A DNA stretch of 64,000 nt from contig OZ022589.1 of NCBI GenBank assembly GCA_963669155.1, forward strand, positions 11,141,465 through 11,205,464, written 5' to 3'. This DNA is from Arbacia lixula (Eukaryota; Echinodermata; Echinoidea; Arbacioida; Arbaciidae). This document shows positions 23,769-37,600 of this stretch, piece after piece (the stretch's first letter is position 1; each line of letters opens with the position of its first letter). The notes below the pieces were generated by a model. The model worked only from the letters and a program-made list of their open reading frames with translations, was not told where the DNA came from and did no database searches. Position numbers and translations under genes: made by a program.

Positions 23769-23774
23769 TTTATT
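23769..23774 (-). promoter_or_regulatory. polyadenylation signal, copy 5
   Basis: Reverse-strand AATAAA about 180 nt after the stop codon. Confidence 0.6.
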
Positions 23775-23952
23775 TATAACGAAATGCAGAAAAATAAACA
23801 AAAACATCGCACAGCAAGTTTTTATCAACAATATCACAAGCACGATACTTTGCTTCAACATTGCTCTTCAACAAAGGAGAGAAAAAATGAGTCCGTGTAT
23901 TATTGATGGCAAGAAGTGAGGTCGAAAGGCAAGTAAGTTCTTGTTTCACCCC

Positions 23953-25047
23953 TTAGACTGCAAGTTTTTCCAGCCTGGAGTCGAGGACGTGCGTCTTGTA
24001 GTGTCGTTTGAGGTTGCCGGACTGCGCGAAAGCCCTGCTGCATCCTTCGTAGTGGCATCGGTAGGGCCGCTCACCGGTGTGCGTGCGGCGGTGCTTGGTC
24101 AGCGTGGACAGGTCGCCGAACCGCTGGCCGCAGTGCAGGCAGCCATACGGACGGTCGCCCGTGTGCGTGCGGAGGTGGGTACGGAGTGAGGTCCTCTGGG
24201 CGAACGACTTCGGGCACGATGGGCACTGGTACGGCCGTGCGCCCGTGTGCGTCCTCTGATGCGACGAGCGGTTGGACGCGCTGGTGAACTGCCTCGGGCA
24301 GAACCTGCAAGAGTAGGGCAGACCCCGATCAGCTGCCGGGAGGTTCGGGGAAGCGATGGTTGGAGAGGTCCGCTCATCCTCGCTACTTGATGAAGGGGAA
24401 GGTCCAAGGTTGACGGAGAGACCGGCAGAACCGAGGCGGTCGAGAGAGTTGCCGATAGACGATGACGGGGAACTCGCTGGAGATCTCATGTTTGAACCGC
24501 CCGAACACATCGAGTTCGTGCCTGGGGACCCAGGAGAAATCCATTGCTTGGAGTAGGAAGACGTCGATGACGATGACACAAGCCAGTTGACCACTGACGA
24601 GCGGCGAGATGCACTGGTGGTCGTCGTGCTTGGGGCACCAGTTCGCTGCTCACCAAGGCCTTCCTTCACACGCGTGTTACGAGCTTCCACAGGCGGGCAC
24701 AGCGGACAGTTGGGGACCCCGCACTTGAAGAAAGTCGTTGTCGCCAGACCACAATGGCGATTCCAGATGACAGATGCGATGGCCTTGTTGAAGTCTGGCT
24801 CCGATGTCTTGACAGCGATCGGTGACAGGGCGAATTCGAGGTTGAGTGACAGGAGCGAAGACGCCGCCTGCAGACGGTCGATGTCCACTGGATTGTAGAA
24901 CGCCCTGAGTGAAGAAAAAGGAGTAGAGATTGTTAATACCATGAAGATAGAATAATCATGAAAATGATGCATTGCTGACTGGTGAAGAGTAAATTTACTA
25001 GGAAAAGAAAAGTTTGTAATGTCCACGTGGAAGGAGCATACTTACAT
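23953..25047 (-). CDS. C2H2 zinc-finger protein, copy 5 (four fingers)
   Basis: CDS is the complement of 23953-24904 joined to 25046-25047, 317 residues. Split ATG as in the other copies, with a GTAAGT donor, so the unspliced RNA again reads AUG UAA. The intron is 141 nt. Four C2H2 fingers lie at about 198-306 with all ligands, linkers TGARP, TGDRP and TGERP; the C-terminus is VLDSRLEKLAV. The N-terminal Cys motif CGVPNCPLCPP is present. Differences from copy 3 are scattered in the linker (for example PIAVKT for PITVKT). Probable nuclear DNA-binding regulator. Confidence 0.9.
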
Positions 25048-25156
25048 TATCAATGTTAACGGCGGGTTTTCCAGAAATGTGCGTGTAGCAATAAGATTCC
25101 TTGGATCTAGAGCTCGGAAGGTGAGTGTGCAGACTGCAAGATGATAACGTGCAGAA

Positions 25157-25360
25157 TGTAAAATTAGCTAGCAGGAGTTCTATTTAAAGCCGAGCTCTTC
25201 CTGCAGACCTGAGGTGGACAACAATGTCATCTCCCTCCTTTACAAATCGGCGAGTCCATCAAAGCAATGACCATAACGGTTCAGGGACGCTTGGTCCATT
25301 GATAGAGAGGTGGGGTCAGCTTACCGCGCTCTGATTGGTCGAGAGTTTCTTTACGGAGGC
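25157..25360 (-). promoter_or_regulatory. promoter of zinc-finger copy 5
   Basis: Reverse-strand CCAAT box (ATTGG at 25334-25338), conserved TCCCTCCTTTACAAATCGGC block near 25,230, TATA-like TATTTAAA at 25181-25188 and initiator-like ACATTCT about 31 nt downstream, near 25,157. Confidence 0.7.
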
Positions 25361-25560
25361 ATTCTCTGAAACAAACTAGCGTCTGGAAATGGTTGAACGA
25401 GCACTGGGAACTATCTTCCGCGCAACATAGATGGAAACTTGGCTTTTGTTATGGCGGTACATGACAATTCCTATTTAAACGGTGATGAACAATGGCTTCA
25501 AAGGCAGTCTACCTGTAATAACCCTACCTACCACTTAATCAACCGACGTTGAATCTAAGT

Positions 25561-26680
25561 TATTCTTAAGGATAGATACGCTCTGAAAGTGTGCGTGTCT
25601 ATTGGGTGATAACATCTTGCGTGGGAAAGAACTTCTTAAACCCTCCAACGCATGTACAGTTTACCACTAAATTACCCATATGAAAAGAATATTTTGATCC
25701 TCAAAATGTATTCTGATCACAATAGTTTTCATGATTGTGATGTCGAAACGATGTTGTGATATTTGTGTTTAAAAGATACGTCCTTCGTTAAGCATGTTAA
25801 GGAAGATTCCGTTGATGTTGTTATTGCGTAAAATTGTCATTGCTTCATTGCTGTTTTTTTATGCAAATTATTCATTTGAGGGATTAAAATAAGCTGAGAA
25901 ACATGCCATATCAATGGCAATATCTTCATATTTAAATATTAAATTCTATTTAACATTATATTTTTTTTTACGAATATATTGTATCGTTACTTTCCACAGC
26001 GTTTGGAACAGAAGAGCAAAGCTACAACATTGAATATTTGGTTTTACATCATGTTCATAGATCAAATGTATTGCTTACTTTTGTAATATTTTTACATTGT
26101 TATATACAAGTCCGTCTTTTTATATTACACATATGTCATGTATGTGATGTTTCTCTGTTCAATTTTGACGACATGTTGCCATATCTTTCTTTATCTTTCT
26201 ATCAATCACCCTAACAGTATTTTCTTTGAATCTTTCTGTTACCTCTCCTTATTTATATACATGTACTAACATAGAAATCTTTATCTTTGTCATCTCAAGG
26301 CACAAACCAAATGCATATTATATCACGGATAGACCAGAGGTCTTCGTTACGTCACACAACATCAAACACCCATTTCCTGTCTTTTGTGAGAGATGATTTT
26401 CAAAGAAACCCGCACTTCCTTCTCTGAGTTAATATCAGGTTTCCGTCCTTTCTGCCCCCCCCCCCTTCTTCTTCATCCTCGCTTTGTTTTGCCAGGGGCT
26501 TTTTTCTCTCCTGCTCTCTTCATTTGTCTGTTTATGTACATTTATTTATATGATAATGTCTTCGACTATTCAATCTCTCTTTCCAGATGTTCCATTATAA
26601 TGATACTAAATACAAGGTATTGAAAACACGACAGATGAATGAATATGATTAGATTAAGATGCCCCCTCTCTCTCTCTCTT

Positions 26681-26721
<41 letters not shown>

Positions 26722-26936
26722 AAGAAAGGGGATCCACATCATCTTTTAATTAAATTTTCTTCCTTTCTTTCTTCTCCTCCTTCTTGTTTTCTTTGTCCGA
26801 GAATTCTCTTGCTTCATTTTCACCGACTCATATAATTTCCTTCGTTATCTCCCTTCTCTCTCTCCCTCTCTCTCTTTCTTTGTCTGTCTGTTTTCCTGTC
26901 TGCCTGTCTCTCTGTCTGTTTTCTGTCCCTGTCTCT

Positions 26937-27008
<72 letters not shown>

Positions 27009-27572
27009 TTCTTGCTATCCCCATATTGTTGAGTTGGATGCGAACTTTCTTTCGACCTTTCTCACCATTTGCTGTTCATCCTCTATTCTATGTATGTCCC
27101 TCCTCTATTTTCAACTTGCACCCTCAACTTAAAGGGGTTGTCAAAATTCCAGTCAAGTACAGGGCATTCTGGTCACCTTAACTAATCGTTTCTTCGTAAT
27201 TGGCCGAATGTTTACGCCACTTGAACAACGCCCATACCATTGCATGCAGTTCATCGTATACTTGAGGAGCAGGGATTTGAGTAAAAACATTAATGGTGAT
27301 CTCTATTAATTCACCGGCGGTCCCTTTGAAGCCGTATCGTTGGTAACATCAAATGTTACTCAATGAGATGGTCTCCTTTGCTTTAAAGTTGGCAAGCATT
27401 GTCAAACGTTAGTCAAAAATCCGCAGGGATGTACGAATTAATCATTATTTTGTTAACTATATTGATATTTTCAGGGCGAATGTGCTTGCATGTGACACTT
27501 TTTTTTGCTTTTCACCACTTTCTTTAAAATATAAAACAGCCCAACCTGTCCACCCTCTGTCACTACGTCGAC

Positions 27573-27649
<77 letters not shown>

Positions 27650-28480
27650 CCTCTCTCTCTCTCTCTCTCTCTCTCCTTCTCTGTGGAAACTTCGTGCATT
27701 ACAAGGAAGAGTAAACATAGTAAATCATTTCAAATATAGTGATAAAATCACAATACCAAATGAGATACAATTATTGTTAGCATCTAAGTTTCCAAACGAC
27801 TTGTTATATTATATCACATCCGCGCCCCCTCCTTCTCTCTCTATAGATCCTAATTTTAATACCAATGGTTCCGAATTAAAAAAAAAAAGTATACCATGGC
27901 AGTATGCTATGCAGGAAGACCACTGTGTACACGGAGAATTAAAACTTCAATTATCGTGTGTTTCACAGAAATCGTTGAATGATCGAGGTTTACTAGGTAT
28001 CTAATTCTGAGGTGGAATTTGATGTGCTTATACTGGGAAATTGGTTGCTTTTTGGAGGAGTACATTATATGCACTCTTCGAGGTTCATTAATGTTTTACT
28101 TGGTATAGAAAGTTTTTCTTAGGTTAAATGCTATGCCAATTTGAAGTGCGACCACTCCTTATGTCATATAAATTAACAACACAATTATGTTTGATGTCGC
28201 ACGCGGTGAGCTATAATGCACTGTGTTTTATTTGTTAACACGTCTAACCCAGATACAACTTAAATGCATTAAAACATGTTCTGTCACTGTCATAAATGCA
28301 TTAAGTTGAAGCTTACTTTTCTCTAAGTTGATTCAGAAAGGATGTGGCGGTGACCATCAGTTTTCTCATAAATTAGATATATACCACAATGACAATGGTT
28401 CGCTTTTAAATTTGCTCTTCCCCCTTCCACCGCCGAGTACAAGACTCTGGGAGATGCTCTTGAAAGACAATAAGCGCTGT
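25561..28480. other. intergenic region with CT tracts
   Basis: No gene is supported. (CT)n arrays lie at about 26,664-26,719, 26,943-27,006 and 27,575-27,674. The rest is AT-rich. Open frames here are short, or consist of Ser/Leu or Arg/Glu repeats from the microsatellites. Confidence 0.75.
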
Positions 28481-28484
28481 GCTT

Positions 28485-29365
28485 GGGTAACATCAAAACG
28501 TCACGTCGGAGCTTTTGAAGCCATTGTTACCCCGACGCAGGCTCACCGGTTGCGCCTCCGGATGCCGTAAGACAAAGGGGCGGGGTCGACCGAATCTTTA
28601 AGATGTTACAAATGGTTCCGTGATTTAAATACTTGGTTGATAAAGCAGGAAACTCTTCGTTCATCAATTATTGTCAAGACTGAGTGAACTGTAGTGTGGA
28701 AATATGGCAGATTACGCTAGCCTTGTCATGTGTGGAGGTATTGATAAAGGCTAACAAATTAGAAAATAAAAAGTACTAAAATGTCTGGTGCCAGAAGTAA
28801 TATTTTGGCTTAGGCGACGACACTATACCTCTTCTATTGACCAGGTACCTGGGGATAACGCAACGTTTAGGTAGATGGTCAGTAACTTGACCATGACTAT
28901 GACTCATGGTTATATTATAACGGAATACTCGGTGTTACTCACAGAAGCCCGGTATCTTCAGAACCCTCTTTGCCTTTCCCCACCCTCAAACCCGTAATAA
29001 AAACGTGAAAAGCAAGTACGTACGTATCTTCTTCAATGTAATCCTAGATGACCCATACAAATCGTTGGAATATAAAATCAAAGCCGTGTAGTTCTTGTGT
29101 CAGACGTGCGAACTTTCCCACGACCCGTGCAGAGGAATACAACACATACTGACAAAAGATGACTACTACAGGGGCTATTAAGTGCCTTCTTAAAACCCAG
29201 CGTACAATGATGGTAACTTTAATCCACACATGAACTAAACGTTTCCTTTGAATATCGGCAACATCTATCCCCAACATACAACGACGGGAAGACCCTTCGA
29301 TGAAATAGTACCAGCTTCATTAAATAGTCATGAAAGGGCGTCGCTTCTTTTGAAGTAATTGTCGG
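28485..29365 (+). repeat. dispersed repeat family B, copy e
   Basis: Same orientation as copy a but with no zinc-finger gene beside it. It keeps CATCAAAACGTCACGTCGG, TGCCGTAAGACAAAGGGGCG, a reverse-strand CMLGIDVA-like remnant (29044-29277) and the terminal GTCGCTTCTTTTGAAGT. It shows that B is a dispersed element and not only part of the zinc-finger unit. Confidence 0.65.
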
Positions 29366-30009
29366 TTGCAGCCTATTTAGGCTCATGCAACAGTACGAAA
29401 AGTCATGGGAACAGGCCGGGTCAAGTTGAGACAGGATCGAGAGATGGACTGAAATCTTTTGATGTCATCATAGTTACCGCCATGTATAGAACCGCCCATC
29501 AAGGCTGTTTACGCTAATAGTAATGGCCAGTAAAACTTATTGTTTGCATCAAGTGAATTTCGTTTCCAGGCAGGTTGGTAAACGTGCATAACACAATTTG
29601 TGTGTTCAAAAGAGAAGACTATGGATACAATAAAGAGTTCCCCTTTTTAATTTTGCCCGTTGAGCGATACCATAATTCTGCACATGTGTGCGACAAACAA
29701 CAAAGTCGGTTCGCTTTTGATGCAGAAAACGGAGTAAGGAAGTCACATTTCCACACAAAACACATTCAATTCAAGGTTGGTGATATCTCTGTCTTTACCC
29801 GGCTTTACTGCTTTGTATTTGAAAAGGCAGCTATAATTCAGCCTTTCATTGTCGCAGCACAGCTGCTTTGAATCGTTGATCATGCTTATTCCATTTCCAT
29901 CGCCGGATATTCGAGTTGAAGCATAGGGCTAGGCCGGGCGTAAATGCCAGTCTCTGCCCGTTGGGAGCGATAAGCTGCGGCCTGCGCCTCTACTGCATAG
30001 CTTGTTCTT

Positions 30010-30175
30010 GTCAATGTCTAGACCGAAAAATCAGTCTCTGTAGGACGTTGGATCCGCTGAGATTGCAGCTGGCTCCTCTGAACGCCCTATCTACAGACTG
30101 AACATTATTTGGGAGGTATGTCCAAAATTGTAATTTCGATTAAAGAATGCCCCAAATCATGGCTTTTCCTGTCTA
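30010..30175. repeat. fragment of foldback family F1
   Basis: Shares AAAATCAGTCTCTGTAGGACG, GATCCGCTGAGATTGCA and TAATTTCGATTAAAGAATGC with the element at 47,528-48,032, and ends in a TCCTGTCTAG-type terminus. Confidence 0.6.
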
Positions 30176-30637
30176 GTCTAGTCAATCTCATTGTAATGAC
30201 ACGTTACTTGTAGTACGTCGCAGGGCATTTTTAAAAGTGCGAGGGGAATGAAGTCATGGCTTCAACATTAATGTCACAGTTTGTCATGTTTGCACAAATA
30301 GTTATCGCTCGGCAGTGATTGCAGAGGCCACTTTCAGATTTAACATGTTTAATGCCGCCCCGACCCCGTAACTTCGTAAGCATGATTTTAGATGACAGGG
30401 GCTCTTCATCTTGGGCCTTGGGGTGAATTTGCCTGCCAACCCATGTGTATTTTTCCCCTGGCCTGATCCTAACCCTAGGCCTACTTTGCACAGTTTAATT
30501 AATAAAAAAATTGAATTCTGGGAAATTTCCTCCTGCTCTGCCCTGAAAAGTAGAAAATTAGCGCACCACCATGCGCCAATGTCCATAACGCACAGATGCT
30601 GCATGTAGTAAATCCTACGCCAAATTATTGAAAAAAG

Positions 30638-31114
30638 CCTCAACGTTTTGGGTTGGTAAGCCATTTAGGAAAATGGCTGGGAAGAAATAACAAAAAAGCA
30701 CTTATCAAGCTGCTATCATCCTTTTGGAACTGGGATGCTTACTTGTCCAGGTTTCTTTCTGTGTCAAAATCAGTGATCTAGATGATTTCCGCATGTTTAC
30801 TTTTCCCGGCTTCAAAACAATCTCATCGGTTATCGATATGAAGCCCATCGCTATCAATATTAAACCCCATTGCTATTGATATCAAGCCCTGCACAAAAAT
30901 GTATACAGGTGCCTGAATATCGATAGCGGAAGCCATGTCTTGATTGAAGCCAGCAAAATTTAACATGCAAAAATCCACACTTCCCGTCTAAATCACAGAT
31001 TTAAAAGATATTTTAAATAGATGTCCCAGTTCCTAAAAAAAATATGATAAGAAAATTTCTGTAATTTCTACTCAGCTGTTTTCCTGAATGGCTTACCAAC
31101 TCAAATTGTTGAGG
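30638..31114. mobile_element. non-autonomous element with terminal inverted repeats
   Basis: Left CCTCAACGTTTTGGGTTGGT, continuing AAGCCATTTAGGAAAA, is matched in reverse by TTTTCCTGAATGGCTTACCA then ACTCAAATTGTTGAGG. The span is about 477 bp with no ORF. It lies just upstream of the NOM1 start. Confidence 0.65.
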
Positions 31115-31403
31115 GTGTTTTCAATAGTCCCGCGTAGCACTAGTAGTTAATTTGTTGAGTACTGTGCAATAATAAAACCGGCAAAAGTGGGGTTTACCAA
31201 GTGAACATTCTTGCTCAGTTTCCCTTTGGCTTTGATATCATTTATCAGATTGCTTTTCTCCTTGTATCAAAATCAAATTCTTGTTGGCGTTTCATTCCAA
31301 TTTCATTGGGGTTTGGTAGACTACCTCTCCATAACAAGAGTGGCTCATCATTGATCATTTTTTCATCCCCTTGATTTCCTAGAGGCTGCTGATTGCACTA
31401 GGC

Positions 31404-31673
31404 ATGATGGGAAAACCTGAGCAATCGTCACGGCGACGGCCCATGCAGCAGAACCTGAGGAGGGCCCGCAAAGCGATGAAGAAGATGGTGCAGTTTGCCG
31501 AAGATGACGCTGAGAAGCAGGAAGATAAAGGAGGAAGAGGAGGAGGAGGTGATCAGTTGCTGCAGAAAAGGGGCTTCAAGGCAAAAGGGAGAAGTGCATT
31601 GCCAAGGAAACGGCGGCGAAAGGAGGAACGGAAATTAAAGAAAGCAAAGAAACATGCTTTTCTAACAGGGAAA
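31404..31673 (+). CDS. NOM1: NOM1 exon 1
   Basis: Codons 1-90. Two adjacent ATGs (31404, 31407); the first is used here. Basic nucleolar-type sequence with KMVQF. The donor is AAA|GTGAGT. A TTTCCTAG at 31,375-31,382 could be the acceptor of a preceding 5' untranslated exon; no TATA box is seen. Confidence 0.85.
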
Positions 31674-34600
31674 GTGAGTGGATGGTATTACACTAATTGC
31701 AGACCATTTATAAATACTTAGTTTAGATTTTTCCTCAAAGTGTCATGAATTTCTTGGCAATTATTTGCAAGAAGTACTGGTAAGTTATGAATATTGAGCT
31801 AGCTTTAGAACCTTGAAAATATGTTTTTTTATCCCCCTGTGAATGTCATATTATCACCATCAAATATAAATACTCCTCAAATTGGGCAGTTATTGCTGTT
31901 TATAATTAGCACTAAGTGCTGCAACTATGATGATATTTAATGTAAATTTCTCATCACTTGTTACATTTTTCTTCAAATTTAATTGATCTCTCTGCTTTCT
32001 GTTTCTATTCAGTATTAAATGGAATTTTAGGAAGGTTCCACAAGTCAGATTTGAGTTGTTATCCATGTATCATTAAAAAATTCAGAACATTGCAGGATGT
32101 AATTGTTTTTGCGCTCGGTGATGATATCATCTGATATGCACTGTGTGCTTAATTAATATTTGTGAAACTTTTGTAGATCATTTTACGCCAGGAGATAGAT
32201 GAATTATTATGCATTATTTTCATGCACTTGTACATACCTTGTACATTTTTTTCAATTGCAACATAACATGTATTTATCACACCCTTGTGCATTCAAGTTC
32301 ATCCTTTCGGCTTTGATACAACTTTTTGTGCAATATGTATAACCAGTCCTGGGGAGTGACCTCTCAGCTCTGTATCTGACTTCTACTGTGGGGGATGATG
32401 AGATGAGGTGTAGAATGATTTACTTCTCTCACATTTTATTTCTTGAAACCAGAATCTCAGTGAGCTAACGGGAAAGAAAGTTCCTTCTGCCAAACCAAGC
32501 AAAGCCCAGAAGACTCCTGCTAAGGACCCGAAGGCGGAAGATAAAAGAAAGCAGAGGGAGGAGAAACTCAAGCAGGTAACTTGAAAATAAACAGGATCGT
32601 GCGAGAATCTTATTGAAATGTATTGTTCGGTAAAGTATTGGCTTGCAAATGGTTATAAAATGATTGACCCCTTGAAAACTGAGGAAAAAGAAAGGTTTGG
32701 TGTTGGGGGGTTTTTTGGTGTAAAAAAAAATCATGATTTACGGTGGTTGTTGTTGTGTTTTTAACAGGTAAAAGAAAAGGCTAGGAAAAAGCAACTGCTT
32801 GAGGCAAACGAAGAGGAAGAGAAGAACATCCGGAGATTGGAAAAAGAGCTGAAATTCAGGAAAAAGAAGAAAACCAAGGAGAAGATTACTCCCGGAGCAT
32901 TTCGAGATGACGGACTAGATTGTATCCTTTCCAAAACCAGAGTCTCTGTTTATTGGTGATGTTATGTTTAAAGGGAAAGTCCACCCTGAAGTTCAGTTTG
33001 TTTTGATAAAAGCAGAAACATGGAAGAAAGATTTTACAAAAATTCCTCAAGGGATAACAGAGTTATGAATTTTTCAAATACTAAATTTTGTGACGTCACT
33101 TATAATCTCTGAAATATGTTGTGTACTTATTGTTTGGAAATATCCATTTTCTCAACAGAATATTTACCATTTTACCTGAGCATTTGGTACATAATTAGAT
33201 ACATATTTTTAAAAATGCACACCTTATGAAAGAGATTTATTCCTTCATCATAAACAAGGAAAAGGATAGTTAGTGGAATCATACAGCACACAACATATGG
33301 GAGGGCGGCTTGCAGGTGATGGTACAAATTTTAACTTAAAAAAACTCATAACATAACTGTTATATCATTTGATGGATTTTCGTTAAATCTTCACAATTAT
33401 GTTGCTTTGAGTTTTGTGCTTTAATTCAAATCAATTTAACTTCAGGATGGACTGGGTTCCTCTTTCATAAGCCACACCATGTAAGTGCAAAGATATTGCT
33501 GTGTAATTCTATGTTTTGTTAATTTGCAGTCTTGCACATGTGAAATCACATCTATGACAATCGTCGTGACGAGGGCCACCATTGTTTCTTTGATCTCCGG
33601 CAGCATGCTAACCAACGAACGTACAGGACGTATACACTGACCATGGTTCATGTTAATAGCCGGTAACCGGTTATTTTTTTCTGGCTGTAACGCCAATCAT
33701 ATCCGGCTGGGGCCTCATAAAAAAAAATAATACAAAGAAAAATAATCCCAGATGATCTGGGATTATTTTCTTACCCATCAGACATGAATCCCGCTACTAT
33801 TTATTTCCGTATAATGGTCAAAACGATGGTCGGGGGCTCATTTTTTACCCGTCGGACATGAATCCCGCTACTATTTAGATCCATATAATGGTCAAAACGA
33901 TGGTCGGAGGTTCGTTTCTTACCCGTCAGACATGAATCCAGCTACTATTTAGTTCCAAATAATGGTCGAAATGATGGTCGGGGGTTCGTTTTTTACCCGT
34001 CAGACATGAATCCCGCTACTATTTAGTTCCGTATGATGGTCAAAACGATGGTCGGGGGTTTGTTTTTCACCCGTCAGACATGAATCCCGCTACTATTTAG
34101 TTTTGTATAATGGTCAAAACAATGGTCGGGGGTTTGTTTCTTACCCGTCAGACATGAATCCCGCTACTACAGGGAAACCCCGTTATAACGAACACGGATA
34201 TAGCGAGAACCCCCTTATTACGAGGAAATTTCTTGGGGCCCAATTTTTCTTCCATAGATCTCTGTGTATTCTGCTTCTGATATAACGAGATCGGCTATAG
34301 CAAAATTTCTGCTATAACGAGGCAAATTCCCAGCCCAAGAGTAAAGAAAAAGAAAGGAAATTTACCCCGTTATTACGAGCACTCGCTTCAGCCAGCGAGG
34401 GAAATGCAACAACAAACATAAGCGATGATTTCGCACCGTCAAACACATGGCCTCGCGAGAGACTGATCACCCACGCCGTGCAAGAATCTATGCACACAAA
34501 ATGACACGTGCAAGAGGGCACATGGCGTGCATGTACAATACAACAGTACATGTACATGTACTGTAGTGAGAGTTCATGGATTTCCTCTCCCTGCGAGTAG

Positions 34601-37600
34601 GCCACTGCGCATGTGTCACAAAATCTGCGGGGTTTCCCCACTGAACTCTACGTCATGTAGAGTAAGGTATGGCGCGCGGCGGTGTGGTTCCTTTCCTTAC
34701 GCATAGCAACACAGATTAGCTGTCGCTGATTGGTTGGTCGTTCTTGCTTTTGTATGCCTAAGAAACGTACATTGGGAAGGAGGGTTCCAGAATAAAAGGG
34801 GTGTGTCTCGTTAAGTTGAAGTGATTGGGTGAATGTTTGAGGACGAAAGTGGGCTCGACCACAGGTGTAAATATGATTGGTTGTTGTCCAGCTATCACGA
34901 ACAAACTTTCACGGCGACCCAAGCATGCTCTTACATCATGATAAGGCGATCTCCATCCCTAGCTTCAAAACCACTCATACATCCATATCCCATTCACACA
35001 ACCTGCGCTATCACACATCTCGAATGCCATTCACGTCACACTTTATTCGGTACTGCTCCGAGCTTAACCAATAACATGGCTACGTATGCACACGACAAAG
35101 GGAGTTTCACACAAGTACAAGAGCCTCGATGTGATGCTAGTGTGTACGATCGTGTAAGTGTATGAAGGCGCATTGCGTACACTCAATCATTGTTCACGCA
35201 CGTTCATGCCAGCGCCAGCATGCAGGCGCATATATCATGTACAATTTACATGTACCGGTACACTGTAAGCCTCCCCCGTTGCTTCATCTGTCGGTAAACG
35301 GAGACGTTGGAATGACGTTTATTTACATTTTCAGCTATGCTGTTAATTATTTTAGTGACTTTTAAAGCTAGTCAGTTCTGTTTGATATGCTTGCCAAACC
35401 CTTAAACGATTACAACACACCTGTACTAGCAGTGAATAGGTCATTGTACATGTGTAGTCCCATATGCATATATTTCTGTATATTTTGATCATGTACTGAT
35501 ATAGCGAGCAATCGGCTATAGCGAGGAAAATGTGTTGGTCCTGGCTACCTCGTTTTAACGGGGTTTGCCTGTATTTAGTTCCGTATAATGGTCGAAATGA
35601 TGGTCAGGGGTTTGTTTTTTACCCGTCAGACATGAATCCCGCTACTATTTAGTTCCGTATAATGGTCAAAACGATGGTCGGGGGTTCGTTTCTTACCCGT
35701 CAGACATGAATCCCGCTGCTATTTAGTTCCGTATAATGGTCAAAACAATGGTCCGGGGTTCGTTTTTTTACCCGTTAGACATGAATCCCGCTACTATTTA
35801 GTTCCGTATAATGGTCAAAACGAACAGGTGGGCCAGACCATCGTAAGGTTATAAGTCAAAAAAGTAAGAGGTCAAAGGTCAATGAACATTGCCAAACTTG
35901 GCTAAACATGGCCCCAATTTTTTTTGCGTTGCAAATACTGGAAATTGAATGATTTAAGTTCACATAGGAATTAAATGGTACATTTGCAAGCAAACATACA
36001 AGTCTTCTGAGAAGATTATCAATGTCAACCATATTAATGTAACAAAAGAAGCAGAGGCACATTTATTGACTGTGGCAGTCAAATTGCTCTAGTTTACTTG
36101 TATTACATCTATTCCTTGCAATTCAACAAAGGTGAGATCTTACAATTGTTCTATGTAAAACATACATAATTTCCTCTTAAAATCCAGTTATACCAAATCA
36201 ATTAATGACATTTTCCATCCGTGTTAATTCCTTTCTCCCTGTGATGTTGTAAATTTATATTCTACCCCTGGCAATTTGACCGAACTTTCATTTAGATAAA
36301 TGCTTAATGGATCTAGAAATATATAAAACAAGCTCTTGTTTACACTAATCATAGCGTTATTTTGTGAGTCCCATCACCAATCACTTTCAAATCAATGCAC
36401 ATTCTATGATAATTGCAATAAACACATACTTTAAACCATTTACCAATATAATGATCATCAACATGGTGTAAGTACTAATTATACAGTCAATATGAAACAT
36501 TCAGATAAAAACAATCATTTCAATGCATTATGTGGAAAAAATAGAAAAATACACTCTCAAAACAAATCATTTATTATAAATTATTAAGATCTGCGTACCG
36601 CTATGTATACACTACAGCTCAAAGAAATTGGCATAGGGAAAGGGAAAAGAAAGGAGCCGCAGTTTTAAACCGCGGTATATTTTGTCCAGTTCAGCATGAA
36701 ATGTGATGCTTTGGCCTAAAAAACATCATGTTTCATGCTGAACTGGATAAAATATGCCGCGGTTTAAAACTGCGGCTCCTTCCCTTTCTTCCCTTTCCCT
36801 TTCCCTATGCCAATTCATTTGAGCTGGAGTGTACATGCAGTATAATCTTATCAATGCATTACCTGAAAAAAGAAAAAATATATACTCTCAATATAAATCA
36901 TCATTACCAAAATCTGCATATGTATACATGGCTTACATGCAGTTTATCTGTGTACAAAAGACATGGAAAACACTTATGTGTGTAAAACACTGCCTACTGT
37001 CTTCCAAAGCACTTTGATTGGTACTCGGTGTTAAAAAAAAACTCCTAACACCTTCGAAACATAATTAAACATTAAGTTACAACTTGAATGAAGGTGAAAT
37101 TTACACATCTGAAAGGATGTCAATTTTTTTGGATGCCACTACAGTGTAATGAATAATTCATGAAGCTTTTGGCAGAAACACCTTATGGACTGACATGTGT
37201 GGTGCTCAAGTGGAATTGCTGTGTTCTGAATTAATTATCTGATACACACAAATTGTGAGGTCGGTTTTTTTCTAAAGTGAAAATCTCATTGAGTATTCCA
37301 AGGATTATTACAATCGACAAAATTTCATAAAAGCTGCTTCTTAAAGAGTTAATGTCCTTTAGTGTTACGATGTGTGAATCTCATTTTGAATCGAGTTGTA
37401 ACCTATTAATAATTGTTTTTTAAACATGTGAAAAGGTTAATTTAACATCTATTATTTCATATCTTCAAATTTATCACATTTAAATTACAAAATGTGTAAA
37501 TATCAAAACAAGGAAAAACACAACTAAATACAATGGGATACAATAGAAAATATTGAAAAATAAGATCCAAAAAGATAAGCGTGGAATTGAAATTTTTGCA

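Larger units (their letters stand above)
21430..25560 (-). repeat. segmental duplication unit 3, truncated (carries copy 5)
   Basis: Same order as units 1 and 2, but similarity to their upstream flank ends near 25,560, after the CTTAATCAACCGA motif. Beyond that point the sequence is unique. Confidence 0.8.

Noticed and set aside
29575-29871. 98-residue frame (MVNVHNTICVFKREDYGYNK)
   Set aside because: No recognised domain, no clear promoter or splice context and no second copy. Kept only as a possible unrecognised exon.
33760-35822. CRISPR-like array (regular 74-bp repeats)
   Set aside because: The units are wholly repeated with no unique spacers, in an animal intron; this is a satellite-type tandem repeat.
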